From Dipteris shenzhenensis (taxonomy: Eukaryota > Polypodiophyta > Polypodiopsida > Gleicheniales), in NCBI GenBank assembly GCA_047967505.1, contig CM106539.1: a stretch of DNA of 64,000 nt, one strand, 5' to 3'. The translations under genes were made by a program, and so were the position numbers. Below the pieces are notes generated by a model that did not search any database, had not been told where the DNA came from, and saw nothing but the letters and a program-made list of their open reading frames with translations. The stretch's first letter is position 1, and every line of letters starts with the position of its first letter. Below, one piece after another: positions 11,013-22,140 of the stretch.

Positions 11013-13145
11013 CTTCAGGCTCAGAAAATGAATTTTGATGCGGAGACTAAGGCAATATTTCTCTTATGTTCATTGCCATCCTCATGGGATACCTTCCGTA
11101 CAGCTGTCAGTAACTCTGCACCTGGTGGAGTGCTGAAATTTGATGATGTTGTGGGTAGCTTGTTGGCCGAGGAGATTAGACGGAAGTCTATGGATGGCAA
11201 CAAGCAGGATGCAGCCTTAAATGTGCAAAGGGGTAGATCACAGTTCAGGGGGAAGTCCCAAGAAAGAGGGAAGTCTCGTAGCAAATCCAGGGCACGGAAC
11301 ATTGAGTGTTACCACTGTGGCAAGAAGGGCCATATGAAAAAGGATTGCTACAAGCTGAAAAGAGAGCAAAAGGATAAGAAAAAGAATGCAAATTGGGGTG
11401 CAAATCAAAAGGAAGAGAGTCCAAGGGAGGACAAAGGAAAAGTGAAGATCGAGGAGATCAATGCAGTCACACATGATAGTGACAATGACATTCTCTTCAT
11501 GTCTAGTTTATCTGCAGAGTTGCTTACCACTTCAGATGATGCATATTCCCAGGATTGGATTTTGGATTCTAGTGCTTCATTCCATGTTACTCCCCATAGG
11601 GAATGGTTGTCCACTTATGATAGTGGAAAGACAGGTTGTGTGCATCTTGGAAATGACTATGCATGTGACATAGTGGGAGCAGGTGACATAAAGTTTTCTT
11701 TTGCAAATGGGTCTGCATTTGTTTTGAAACATGTGAGACATGTGCCTAAGCTAGCCAAGAGTCTTATTTCAGTGGGTCAGCTAGATGATGCTAGTTTTCA
11801 CACCACTTTTGGCTTTCAGAGTTGGAAAATTCAAAAGGGCTCTATGCTTTTGGCCAGGGGTGCCAAGTGTGGGACTTTCTATCCCTTACATGTATCAGGG
11901 GTATTTGATCATGTTGTTGCAATAACCGAGCAGCCAAGCACTTCTTTGTGGCATTGTAGGTTGGGGCACATGAGCCAGAATGGAATGAAACTCTTATGCC
12001 GTTTGGGTTATGTACCGCATTTGAGTTTCTCTGATTTTGAATTTTGTGAGCATTGTCTCTATGGAAAGCAGACTAAATCAGCCCATAAAAGAAGGGGAAA
12101 GAAAGAGTTTGAAAAGCTTGATTTGGTGCATTCAGACGTATGTGGTCCCATGCCTACACGGTCATTAGGTGGGGCTGAATACTATGTGACATTCATTGAT
12201 GATGCAACTAGGAAAGTGTGGGCTTATGCTATAGCTCGGAAGAGTGATGTGTTCCAGGTATTTCAGAAATGGCTGGCCTTGGTTGAGAATCAGTCAGGTA
12301 GAATGCTTAAATGCCTACGGACTGACAATGGTGGAGAGTATCTCTCTCATGACTTTCAGCATTTCTGTGATACACGTGGGATTAAGAGGGAGCTCACATC
12401 CCCTCGTACTCCAGAGCAAAATCCAGTTGCAGAAAAGATGAACCGTACCATTCAAGAAAGGTTGCAATGCATGCTTTCCAATGCAAGTCTTTCTGGTGGT
12501 TTTTGGGCTGAGGCAATGAAGACTGCAGTGCATGTGATCAATAGATCACCTAGTAAGAGTTTGGATGGTGGTATTCCTGAAGAGGCATGGAGTGGCAAGA
12601 AGCCCTCTTACTCTCATTTGCGTATATTTGGGTGTGAGGCATATGCACATGTGCCAAAAGAGCTTCGAAAGAAGCTAGATCCTAAGTCTAGGAAATGCAT
12701 CTTTCTAGGTTATGGTGAAAGTGGAGAGATGGGCTATCGTCTCTGGGATCCAGAAGCAAAGAAGATCATACGCAGCCATGATGTGGTCTTCAATGAGAAG
12801 AAGATGCATAAGGCACCCATGAGGGATGTGGAAATGAGGAGAATCACTTTCCAGGATGTGAATCCACCTGCATATGTTGATAGACAGCAAGTTGTCCATG
12901 CACCAAATGTGCAAGAAATGGTACAACCAAGTACTCCCACAGGTATACAATCAAGGGTAGATGATGGATCATCTATTGGTGGAAATGATGAGCCAAATGT
13001 GGCTGATATGCAAGTGGGACAGCAAGCTGAAATGCCCTTGAGAAGATCATCTAGAGTGTCTAGACCGCCTGATAGGTTTGTTCCAGGGGTAGACTATGTG
13101 ATGCTTACTGATTGCGGGGAGCCTTCTTGCTACAAAGAGGCTTAG
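11013..13145 (+). pseudogene. Copia-D gag C-terminus, protease and integrase
   Basis: Continues in the same frame as the upstream gag. In order: end of gag core; Arg/Lys/Ser-rich linker; CCHC knuckle CYHCGKKGHMKKDC (about 11309-11350); protease motif DSSASFHV (near 11566), where DSGA is expected, so the active-site Gly is Ser; integrase HHCC (WHCRLGHM near 11950, CEHCLYGK near 12050); core with Asp in HSDVCGP, Asp in RTDNGGEY and Glu in PVAEKMNR; and the GCEAYAHVPKELRKKL segment. A stop at 13143-13145 ends it in the linker before RT. Long and otherwise open, consistent with recent origin. Confidence 0.88.
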
Positions 13146-13941
13146 ATGCGTGAGGATCAATGCAAGTGGGAGTATGCTATGCAATCAGAGGCAATCAGAG
13201 ATGAGTTCACTTATGAAGAATAAGACTTGGGACTTGGTTTCTTTGCCACATGGAAAGAAAGCATTGCCATGTAAATGGGTCTACAAAATGAAGGTCACAG
13301 GTGATGATGTGCCTAGGTACAAGGCCCGTTTGGTTGCTAAAGGGTTCAAGCAAGAGAAGGGTGTGGACTTTGATGAGATATTCTCTCCGGTTGTGAAGAT
13401 GACCACACTTAGATGCATGCTTGGACTAGTGGCATCAGAGGATATGGAGCTTATGCAGATGGATGTCAAGACAGCTTTCTTGCATGGGGATTTGCATGAG
13501 GAAATTTACATGGTGCAGCCGGAAGGCTTTGAAGAAAAGGGCAAAGAGCATTTAGTTTGCAAGCTGAAGAAGAGTCTCTATGGTCTTAAGCAAGCGCCTA
13601 GAGAATGGTATCAGAAGTTTGATGCTTTCATTCGGTCCCAGGGTTTTAGAAGGAGTGAAATTGATCACTGCCTTTACACTAAAAGGGCTAAGGATAGTAG
13701 CCTGATAATCCTGGCACTATATGTGGATGATATGCTATTGGCTAGCAAGAATACTTATGAGCTAGATGCATTAAAGGCCAAGTTGCATGAGGCCTTTGAT
13801 ATGAAGGATTTGGGATTTGCAGGTCATATTCTTGGTATGCGCATCACGCGTGATCGGAGTAGGAAACTCCTTTGGCTTTCACAAAAAGAGTATGTTACAA
13901 AAGTATTGCAGCGTTTCAATATGGAGGGGGGGAAGGCATGA
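13146..13941 (+). pseudogene. Copia-D reverse transcriptase
   Basis: RT begins with KTWDLVSLPHGKKALPCKWV, continues with KARLVAKGF, QMDVKTAFLHGDL, SLYGLKQAPREWY, and the catalytic box YVDDMLLA (near 13721). A 10-bp exact tandem duplication (13181-13200) shifts the frame from the linker. The frame ends at 13941 after a run of seven G (13926-13932) and resumes in another frame; six G would keep it open. Confidence 0.88.
13181..13200 (+). repeat. 10-bp tandem duplication in Copia-D
   Basis: GCAATCAGAG twice in tandem, exact, at the junction of linker and RT; causes a +1 frame change. Confidence 0.9.
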
Positions 13942-14670
13942 GTACTCCATTGCCTCCATATGTGAAACTGAGTCATACAAATAGTCCCAAATCAGATGAG
14001 GAAAGGGCCATGATGGCTAAGGTTCCTTATGCATCAGCAGTTGGGAGTCTTATGTATGCTATGATAGCTACTAGACCAGACATTGCATTTGCAGTGGGAG
14101 TTGTTAGCCGGTATATGGCTAATCCAGGAAAGAGACATTGGGAGGCAGTTAAGTGCATCATGAGGTACATGAAGGGTACCAAGGAGATGTGCATTTGCTT
14201 TGGTAGAGGAGACATGCGTGTACTTGGGTACACAGATTCAGACTATGCAGGGCATGTGGATAGTAGGAGATCCACTTCTGGTTATGTGTTCACCTTTGTA
14301 GGTGGTGCAGTGTCGTGGATGTCTCGCGCACAGAAGTGTGTTGCTTTGTCTACCACAGAGGCTGAGTATGTTGCAGCCACAGAGGGTTGCAAGGAGGCTA
14401 TATGGCTTGATTGGCTAGTGGGAGATTTGGGGATTCATACAGGTGTACCAACATTGCATAGTGATTCCATGAGTGCTATTCAGCTAGCACGGTATCCGGT
14501 CTTTCATGCAAAGACCAAACACATTGAGGTCAGGTACCATTTCATCAATTGAGGACAAGCGCATAGAGCTTGTCAAGGTTCATACAGATGATAACCCTGC
14601 AGATATGCTGACGAAGAGTCTACCTAGTCAGCAGTTTGAGTATTGTCGTGTATTGATGGGCATTGGATAG
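13933..14670 (+). pseudogene. Copia-D RT C-terminus and RNase H
   Basis: STPLPPYVKLS and PYASAVGSLMYAM end the RT; RNase H has GYTDSDYAGHVDSRRSTSGY (first Asp), ALSTTEAEYVAATE (Glu) and LHSDSMSAIQLA (Asp). The frame is lost at about 14550 (HFIN then TGA) and reappears as EDKRIELVKVHTDDNPADML in another frame, so a small deletion is present. The final stop is TAG near 14668. Confidence 0.88.
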
Positions 14671-14711
14671 TATGCTCACTAGTTGTTCTCCCTTAAAGGC
14701 ACATTGTCCTT

Positions 14712-14723
14712 TAAGTGGGAGGT
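14712..14723 (+). promoter_or_regulatory. Copia-D polypurine tract
   Basis: TAAGTGGGAGGT directly upstream of the 3' LTR, the expected primer for plus-strand synthesis. Confidence 0.8.
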
Positions 14724-14894
14724 TGTGGGGGTTAAAGGTCACTGTGCCTTAACCCCGGTTATGTACAATACTCAAACACATATATAAATGAATGAAAAAG
14801 AAGATTAGGGTGGTTCTGCACCCACCAAAACTTGTGTGGCTCTCTGTCTCTCTCTCTCCTTCTTCCATTCTTGCTTCCATTGAGAGCACTCTCA
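14724..14894 (+). repeat. Copia-D 3' LTR
   Basis: 171 bp, identical to the 5' LTR except one base. TATA box equivalent at 14781-14789. Confidence 0.93.
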
Positions 14895-14899
14895 ATGGC
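14895..14899. repeat. Target-site duplication ATGGC, right of Copia-D
   Basis: Exact repeat of 8990-8994. Confidence 0.9.
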
Positions 14900-17122
14900 T
14901 AACAATAAAGAAGGGACACCTGATGCTTGCACTACTTGTGCCAGGGAAGTACAAGGCCAAAAATATGGATGTGTACATGGCACCTTTGATAGAGGAGTTA
15001 CAGATCTTATGGAGAGGAGTGCAAGTCTTTGATATTTCCAAAGCTCCTAGACATACCAATGATATTTTGGTCAAGGGTATCTTGATGTGGAGCATGCATG
15101 ACTACCTAGGATATGGAGAGTGATCAGGTACGTGGTTGTGTCTTTACATGTATAATATAATATTATGCTTTTATAACTCTCTTTCGCACACATGTCTTAT
15201 ACTAACACATTCATGCACGTGTGCAGGAATTGTTACAAGTGGGTACCATGCTTGTCCTATTTGTGGACCGGGTTTGAAATTGCTTGCACGATACTCCAAA
15301 CATATGAGGAAAAATGTGTATGAAGGTCATGCTCGATACCTTCCGTTGGACCATCTTCCGCGTGGAGGTCAGCTTGATCCACCACCACCATATTTGAAGG
15401 CAAGTGACTAGATTCAGGCTTGGAGGGTGAATGGAGAGGAACATCCTTGTGGTATGAAGAGGCTATCAATCTTTCATGAGCTTCCTTATTGGGGTCAGGT
15501 ATAAATCAATCATCTCTTGGATCCCATGCATATCTTCAAGAATGTGGGGGCTACTATTTGGACACACTCGAGAGGAGTGCCAGAAGACTTGTGTGCTATG
15601 AATAGGATGTCTCGTTTGTGGCCTCAAGTACGTGCTTTTGGAAAAGTTATCCTCTTGAAAGCAACATGGATCCTCTCCACAAGAGAGGAGGCAGTGGTCA
15701 AGGTAGACATTGCCTCTTTTAAAACACCCACAGGGTACATGCGTTGCTTGAAAGGAGCATTTTCAAAGGAAAATAAGCTTAGTGGGCTCAAGTCGCATGG
15801 TTGGCACAAGGTCTTACAGGTATTCTAAGCTATAGGATTAGTGTACCGATAATCGTGATGCGTTAGTGTAATTATGACTATGTTATATTATTGACATGAC
15901 TTTTTTGTTGCTTTGATAGTTCATCCTCCCAATTACAATAAAAGGGTGATTACAAGAAGATGTTAGAAATGCTATATTCAAGATTAGTAGTATTGTGAGG
16001 TATGCTTACTATCAAATCACATTGATTGCATTTTCTTCAATTTAAGCTGAATAATCTGTAGACTGATTATGAATATATCTTACATGGGCATGTGAAATAG
16101 GTGGATATCTCAAAAAGAGATCTCCATATCGAGCACCGAGAAGGCTAGGGTGGAATCCATCGAAGCCATATGCTTGCTTGAGAAGCACTTTCCCTCGACC
16201 ATTATGACAACTTAAGTGCACTTGCTTGTGCACATAGTTGATGAGGTGGCCATTGCAAGTACCATTCATAGTCGGTGGATGTTTTTTCTCGAGCAGTTTA
16301 TGAAAACTTTGAAGGGATTTGTAAGACAAAGAGCAAGACTAGAAGCAAGTATCACAGAGTTTCTTGCATCCATGGATCCTTGATATGCCGCAAGCTTGGC
16401 ATAACAAGGATGATGATCACGTGGAATGCATCGATTCAAAGAGAGTCATGTATGATTGTGGATTCATGGCTAACTTCACACAAGATAGCCGAGCAAGTGC
16501 TTCAGATACCAATCTTCTCTCCTCACAGTTGGATTATTGTGAAACCATACGCAAAATCTATGAAATTGATTTTAGACAATTTAGTATTTTCATTCTTGAT
16601 GTAAAATGGTTTAGAACTGTTTACAACAGTCCCCATGGAACAGTTAGAAAAGACAGTAATGGTTTCTTTGCAATAGACTCCACCAAACTTTGGACTGATG
16701 AAAGTGATGCTTTTGTTCTTCCCGAGCATTGTGAGCAGATGCATACTAATGATTTAATTAATCGAAGCTTTCGTTTTTAAAGATCCATTGATACATGTAC
16801 TTAAGCATAATTTCATATATATAATTGATGGCATTTGGCACCCATCTTCAATATAGGTGGTTTTACGTGATCCAAGTTGCACCATGAAGTAAGCAAATTT
16901 TTTAAAGATAGAGAATTGGATATGGAGATGCCACTACCAATGCCGGATCCAATTGATCCAGATGGATCTAGCGAAGAAGATGAAGATCACAATATGAGCC
17001 AAGAGGAAGATGCGCATAATGACATCGTACGGGAGGAAGATGGAGATCACGATATTGAGGAAGAAGATGACGCAATCATCAAGAATCACCACAGTTTATT
17101 GAAGAAGATGATCAAGTCTTAG
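14895..17122 (+). pseudogene. CACTA TNP2-type transposase, 3' half (several exons)
   Basis: Resumes after Copia-D with LMLALLVPGKYKAKNMDVYM and PLIEELQILWRGV (to 15123). After a likely intron (15124-15225), 15226-15411 has GYHACPICG and KNVYEGHARYLP; then LPYWGQ and DPMHIFKNVGATI (near 15520), followed by TPTGYMRCL and KLSGLKSHGWHKVLQ (to 15828). A damaged frame near 16200-16330 gives VHLLVHIVDEVA, HSRWMFFLEQFM and GFVRQRARLEASI. The C-terminus 16364-16780 has FILDVKWFRTVYN and KDSNGFFAIDS. A last acidic segment (16877-17122) is rich in Glu/Asp. The order matches TNP2 transposases of CACTA elements. Confidence 0.75.
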
Positions 17123-17419
17123 GTGAATGTATGATGCTAGAGTACGATGATGATAGGAGATCAACTCGGTATAGAGTTAGAGATAGACTTGTTTGGTACG
17201 TTAGACTTGGCTCAGGAAGCTATTGATGTAAATTCTCTTCATTGATTTTTTTCATCTCAAATTTGGACATGAAAATATGAGCTTCAAAGGCTTGATGTAC
17301 ATGCTCCTATACTTTTATTCTCTCAAAGGATCAAACATGTATGAAAAGGGGAAAAAAAAAAGTCATTGGGAAAAACTATCTCTTAAGGTCGGTATGGGAA
17401 AAAACACTCTTTGTAAAAC
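17123..17419. other. CACTA 3' non-coding part
   Basis: AT-rich stretch between the end of the transposase and the right subterminal array; no gene seen. Confidence 0.5.
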
Positions 17420-17525
17420 ATCGCTATATAATGACCATTCACAAGTCTGATAAGTGTCGCTATATAGCGACGCTCTTTTAATGTCGCTATAGAGTGACAC
17501 TTGTCTAAAGTCACTATATAGCGAC
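17420..17525 (+). repeat. CACTA right subterminal array: four palindromic 16-mers
   Basis: Copies begin at 17420, 17456 (perfect GTCGCTATATAGCGAC), 17483 and 17510, spaced 27-36 bp, mirroring the left array. Confidence 0.8.
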
Positions 17526-17539
17526 ACTTAATGAATCCC

Positions 17540-18090
17540 GCTTTGGTTACCGACAATTAGCGAAAATGATCAACAAGCATTTGAAGAAGCGGTAAAGAGT
17601 TTTGGAAAGGCAATGAAAGAGGCCTGGACAACATGTAACATCACTCATTACATGGTAAGAACAATATCTTGTTTTTGTGCATGTTTTTTTTAAAAAGCAA
17701 ACAATATTAGTTTTATATATTCTAATGCCCACTTGCCTATGTATCAAAACAACATATGATCTACAATCACCTTTTTTTCTTTGTAAAAGAATATGGATGC
17801 CCTACAATTTGGTCCACACAGGGAATGGAGAAATCACACTACATGGCATGGAATGCATTCTTTAGATATACACAACATTTTGGAGGAAAACAAAAAGCCA
17901 ATAGTTTAAAAGAAGTCTTTCAGTGGTTCTATCGAGGAATACTACAAAGGCTTCAAGCCAAGAAGAAAGTTACTACATCACAGGTTAAGCTATCTTGGCT
18001 CAAAAGGAAAAAAGGAGGCAAATTTTGGAGAACTCAAATGCAACACAAAGACATGATCACTGGAGATACTCAAAGATATTTGTAAACCAC
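17540..18090 (+). pseudogene. Unrecognised coding remnant beside the CACTA right end
   Basis: Two exon-like pieces. 17560-17650 encodes LRKAMKEAWTT-like helical sequence; a pyrimidine-rich tract (17760-17785) precedes a second piece, 17788-18083, with PTIWSTQGMEKSHYMAWN, QKANSLKEVFQWFYRGIL and a Lys-rich C-terminus. I do not recognise a family. It lies outside the palindromic array and so may be part of a different element. Confidence 0.35.
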
Positions 18091-18366
18091 AAATGGGTAG
18101 ATATAAGCTAAGTGCTAAACCTTGTTCATCAATTGGTGTCATCAAATGTAACAATTTTTTTTTGGCAATGAACAAGACTTGGATCTTTCATTCATAAGAA
18201 TTCATTGTATGCAACCATTGAAATATTTGAAATGCACTACATATATTTCTATTTGAAAATGTACATTTTTTTGTCACAAATACATATAAATATAACTAAG
18301 ACATTCTAAAATGACAGTGTTCTCACAATTCAACTCTTAGACTACTTCTATCTTGTAAAATATACA
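18091..18366. other. AT-rich spacer
   Basis: No gene, repeat or RNA recognised. Confidence 0.4.
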
Positions 18367-21300
18367 ATGCCATACAGGCTATCCTTCCAATGGTTTGCCA
18401 ACTTTTCTTGGAATCCTTCTTGTGACTTTGATTGGAGACCTTTTTTTCTTGAGTTGAGGAGCAACCGAACTCTGCTCATCTTGCATAAGAGTTGTTGTGG
18501 TCACAGTTTGCTCTTCATCTATTTTGTCGGGAAGGGCCACCAAAGAAGGCTCTCGATTCCTTATGAGCTTATGCTTTCCATGAGCTTGCAAGGAGAGGGG
18601 ATCCTTGACAACACAAGCTAGTGCCAGGCAATATATGTCAAAAAGTAAGCAGCTCTTGATCCTTGCTTTCTAGCATAACACCCAAAAATAATTAAAGCAG
18701 ACCACTTCTCTATCAGAATGATCTTATCTATTTGCCACGATATAGGATGACCACCCAAAACTTTTGACAAACACTTGAAAAAATAAGTAAGAGCAACTCC
18801 ATCATTGCTAAACAATTTGCTAAAAATCAATATCTTTGCAGTAGATAGGTTTTTAATATAATGAGAAAGGCTTGATAGTTTACCAACCCCAAGAATTCTA
18901 CTTCCAGCTGCCCTCAGGAGGAATGTGTCATCTTCAATGAACAACTGCCATACGAGAAACACACTTAGATTTAAAACAGACCATCAAATTGCATATCTAA
19001 ACTCCAAATTCAAGAAAAGTATGTGCCTTACCTCAATATTCTCATCTTTCTCTAGTATATCATTATTAAACAAGGAGATACCCGTCTCCTCCTTCCCCTC
19101 GGAGCTCTAACTGATATCCAAGCTTGCTGTGAGGTTCATTCGTGCTTGGGTTTCCTAGAAGATTGTCTCATCCACCTCTTCATACATTTTGGCTTGCTCG
19201 AAACAGATGGACAATGCTTCCGAAGGATTGAATTTGTCCTCCGGCTCTAACAAAGGATCATCGGATCAATCCTTACTTCCTTGTCAACCTTGCAAGATTG
19301 TGCAATAAGGGCAATTGCATAATCTTCTCTCAAATTAAACAAGCACTGTATGTCATACAACAAGACATACTCTTTTCCCTCAATATTGAACGAGGGAAGA
19401 ATGGGCACAGTGAGGTCAGAGCTCTTAGCCTCAACGTCATCCACTAGGATAACATCTCTTAGGGTCTCATTTTCCAAGGCCACTAGGTCTAATGCTGCAA
19501 CTGCAAGCTCCTCTTTTGGATCGATCTTCTCTTCCACTTCTGGTAGGTCTGACTTATCTTTTGTTTCCTCTTCCTCATTGTGGCTATCCTTTGTGTCCTC
19601 AACTGATCCATCAGTACAATGTACATACATAGCAAATGCAAGTGACTCTTCAAGTATCCTACAATTGCCCTTGTGTACAATGTAGATTCCCTTGTGGCAG
19701 TCTTCAAAGCTATCAAACAGCTTGTGCATTTGATACCTCATCCTGCTATTTTAAATAGTCCCTTATGTATATTTATTTCTATAAATTTTGGAACTAAAAA
19801 ATATCCTTCTGTTGAACTCACGTGATAGGGTTACATATGATGAGTGACCCCCCCGAGCGTCGAACTTGGTTTCTCCTTTATTGACACTTCATATTGAGAA
19901 GAATCAACTGATTTGCTATTGTTGCTTTCTATCACAAAATCTTCATGCTCACCAAGCTTCACCACCTTCCTCCCTACGACACGTGCATTAAGGGTCATTG
20001 CAAGATGAATCTTTTGCCATGTTGCCTGTGACACTTTTGACCTATAGTATGCACAGGGTGGTGACACACCTAAATCTTCTTGGGCAATGTTTCTGCTTGA
20101 ACCAACACATTCATTCCTTTCTTCATTGCCATTAGAGCCTACATTCTCCAACTTGAATCCTGCAGTTGTGAGGCAGTCAACCTCTTTTTGTGTAAGGGAT
20201 GTACCTTCTTGTACAAGCCATAAATTTGGGATGGTATCTGATACTGGACTAATGTTGGAGTCAACATTCCATGCACCAATGATGTTATCTTCATTAAATT
20301 CTTCCTTGATTTTCCAACTTGTACTTTGTGTGCATGCATGCCTCCATATATCATCAACCGAGTGAATGTTGCATTGTGGGGCATGACATAGTGAGTTGTA
20401 CTCTAGCACACACTAGTAAGCATAGGTGCTTTCGGTAAAAATGGCACCTCAAGGACCCTCCATCCTTGACAGAGGGCAGCATGTTGATATCATACTTCTT
20501 TCCCAATAGACCCTTGAAAAGTGCATCATTCTTCATTCCACTATTCAACAATTTTGGACACAATGGATTCACATTCAAAGGCACCTGCACATGAAGATTT
20601 GCGAACCGTGCCTTCAAATGCAATATTGCAAGTTATAGAGTTTGTCCACAAGTGGCCATCATATTTGAGCTCCATACCCTCCATTGGTCGATCTGCTCTT
20701 TGGGGGGGCAGCTCAAAGACACAGTCTCCATCATACTCTCTTGGGAGCTCATCCACTTGCACAATGCGCCCAGTCCTTCTCACTAATGTCGCTAAACTAG
20801 TTGATGCACAATGAGAAAGTATGTAATCTATAACACTGGTCCCCTTTGATCTTGCACTTTTACTTAAGGAGGGTACATCCTCTTTAGCGAATCACAAATA
20901 GTTTTAAAAGGAGCCTAACTGGATGAGGCAACCTTGTCTACACTTGTTTTCCATGCAGGCCAAGAGGAAGATACACTTCCAATAAATGTGCGGGCTTTAC
21001 TCCCAGGTGATTCCATAATATTTATTGGTGTGAGAGAATTGGACCCCGACATTGTGAATTTCCACTCTGATGTAGACACCATCTGGACGGCCTCATCATC
21101 GTCTTGAACACTCACAAAACATTTATCATCACTATATACATCATCCTTGACATATATGGTGTGTCAATCACTTCTAGCCATTGCCGGTGAGGATGTCCTC
21201 TCTCTGGTGGACACTATATACTTGTTAGACAAGCTTGAATCCACAATGAAATGTGTACCTCCTTCCATGTCGGTGTGCTCCACCATAGGGACCAAAGTTT

Positions 21301-21460
21301 GGCCATAAACAGTATTAGCAAATCACATCATTGACTCCATCAAATATGAGGCCTGTAGGAAGCTTATTAACCAGGAAACTTTTGTTCACAACACACTTTC
21401 CTTCCTTCAATGGGATTTCTACTTCTTGCAATAGGCACTAAGCATCAGATTCAATGGTTT
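18367..21460 (-). pseudogene. Decayed minus-strand multi-exon gene of unknown type
   Basis: Several minus-strand frames follow each other. Around 21115-20915 is a Ser-rich segment. 20783-20541 has YDGHLWTNSITC, FEGTVRKSSCAGAFECE: paired Cys suggestive of a zinc-binding module. 20623-20354 and 20409-19831 continue with VKDGGSLRCHFYRKHLC and CHAPQCNIHSVDDIW. 19741-19247 is acidic (Glu/Asp-rich) and ends IEGKEYVLLYDIQCLFNL. 18962-18618 has WQLFIEDDTFLL and LSHYIKNLSTAKILI; 18591-18379 is basic. Frames overlap and shift, so it is broken. The length, Cys pattern and repeat-rich setting suggest a transposon-borne gene, but I cannot name it. Confidence 0.35.
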
Positions 21461-22140
21461 GCTATGGCCATTGTATAAGTTTTCTGCACATAAGTTTGCA
21501 GAGGGTGGGCAGGGACAAGAAGAGAAGAGTATTGCGAGAGGAGGTATAAGCTAGGGCATGGTAGGGGAGGCAAGGAAGTGTGTTGGGAAGGGAGAAAAAG
21601 AGAAAGGCACGGAACAAAAGAGAAGGGCCAAGTACCAAGGGAGAGGGGGGGCAGTGCAGCAAGGAATATGCAGAAGAATGTTTGCTTAGGAGGCCATGTG
21701 GCTTAGGAGGCCATGCAGGACTGAGGGCAACCATGTAGAGGTGAAAGGGCTGGCATGGGAGAAAGAAGCTCCACAGCCTAGAGAGTGGGGAGGAGGAGGT
21801 TCAAGATGGTAGGGAGCTAGGACTACAATGTGTGCAAGTGGGTTTTGAGAAAGAGAGAGGGGAGACCAAGAATGGCCCAAGATGCCAAGATGGTGAATGG
21901 GCTATGGGAAAGAGAGAGAGAGAGCCCAAGATGCCTAGATGGTGAATGGGCCTTGGGAACTTGGAAGAGAAAAGCAAGCTCAATGGTCACGAGTGTTTTG
22001 GTTGCCTTTCATCCTATCCTATCCTATCTGTCCATCTTTTATCCAATAATAATAAGCATTTTATCCTTTTATCCAATAATAATAATATTAAGCCTTTTAT
22101 CCTATCCTTTTGTTTTGCTTGTTTTCTAGTCTATCCGTTG
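21461..22140. repeat. Purine-rich low-complexity tract and AATAATAAT/TTTTATCC repeats
   Basis: GA/GGAGG-rich DNA (21480-21960), then a duplicated ATCCTATCC / TTTTATCCAATAATAATA stretch (22011-22100). Frames here are composition artefacts. Confidence 0.6.

Larger units (their letters stand above)
8995..14894 (+). mobile_element. Copia-D: full-length Ty1/Copia retrotransposon, defective coding region
   Basis: 5.9 kb with two 171-bp LTRs, initiator-Met PBS, long leader, gag-pro-int-RT-RNase H in Copia order, polypurine tract, and a perfect ATGGC duplication. The LTRs differ at one base (G at 9150, A in the right copy), so insertion is recent. It sits in the CACTA transposase gene. The protein resembles the Tnt1-94/Tork type by motif wording, an inference. 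At least two nonsense codons and three frameshifts make it non-autonomous. Confidence 0.93.
7583..17525 (+). mobile_element. CACTA (En/Spm-type) DNA transposon, interrupted by Copia-D
   Basis: Extent is set by two clusters of the same palindromic 16-mer at 7583-7686 and 17420-17525, with a TNP2-type transposase in between. The outermost left copy contains CACTATATAGTGAC; the outermost right copy, read inward, is CGCTATATAGTGAC, so the presumed terminal CACTA is mutated on the right. No matching 3-bp target duplication is visible at these exact ends, so the true termini may differ by some bases. Without Copia-D the element would be roughly 4 kb. Stop codon, duplications and the insertion make it non-functional. 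Confidence 0.7.

Noticed and set aside
16042-16329. Minus-strand 95-residue frame
   Set aside because: It is antisense to the VHLLVHIVDEVA block of the CACTA transposase.
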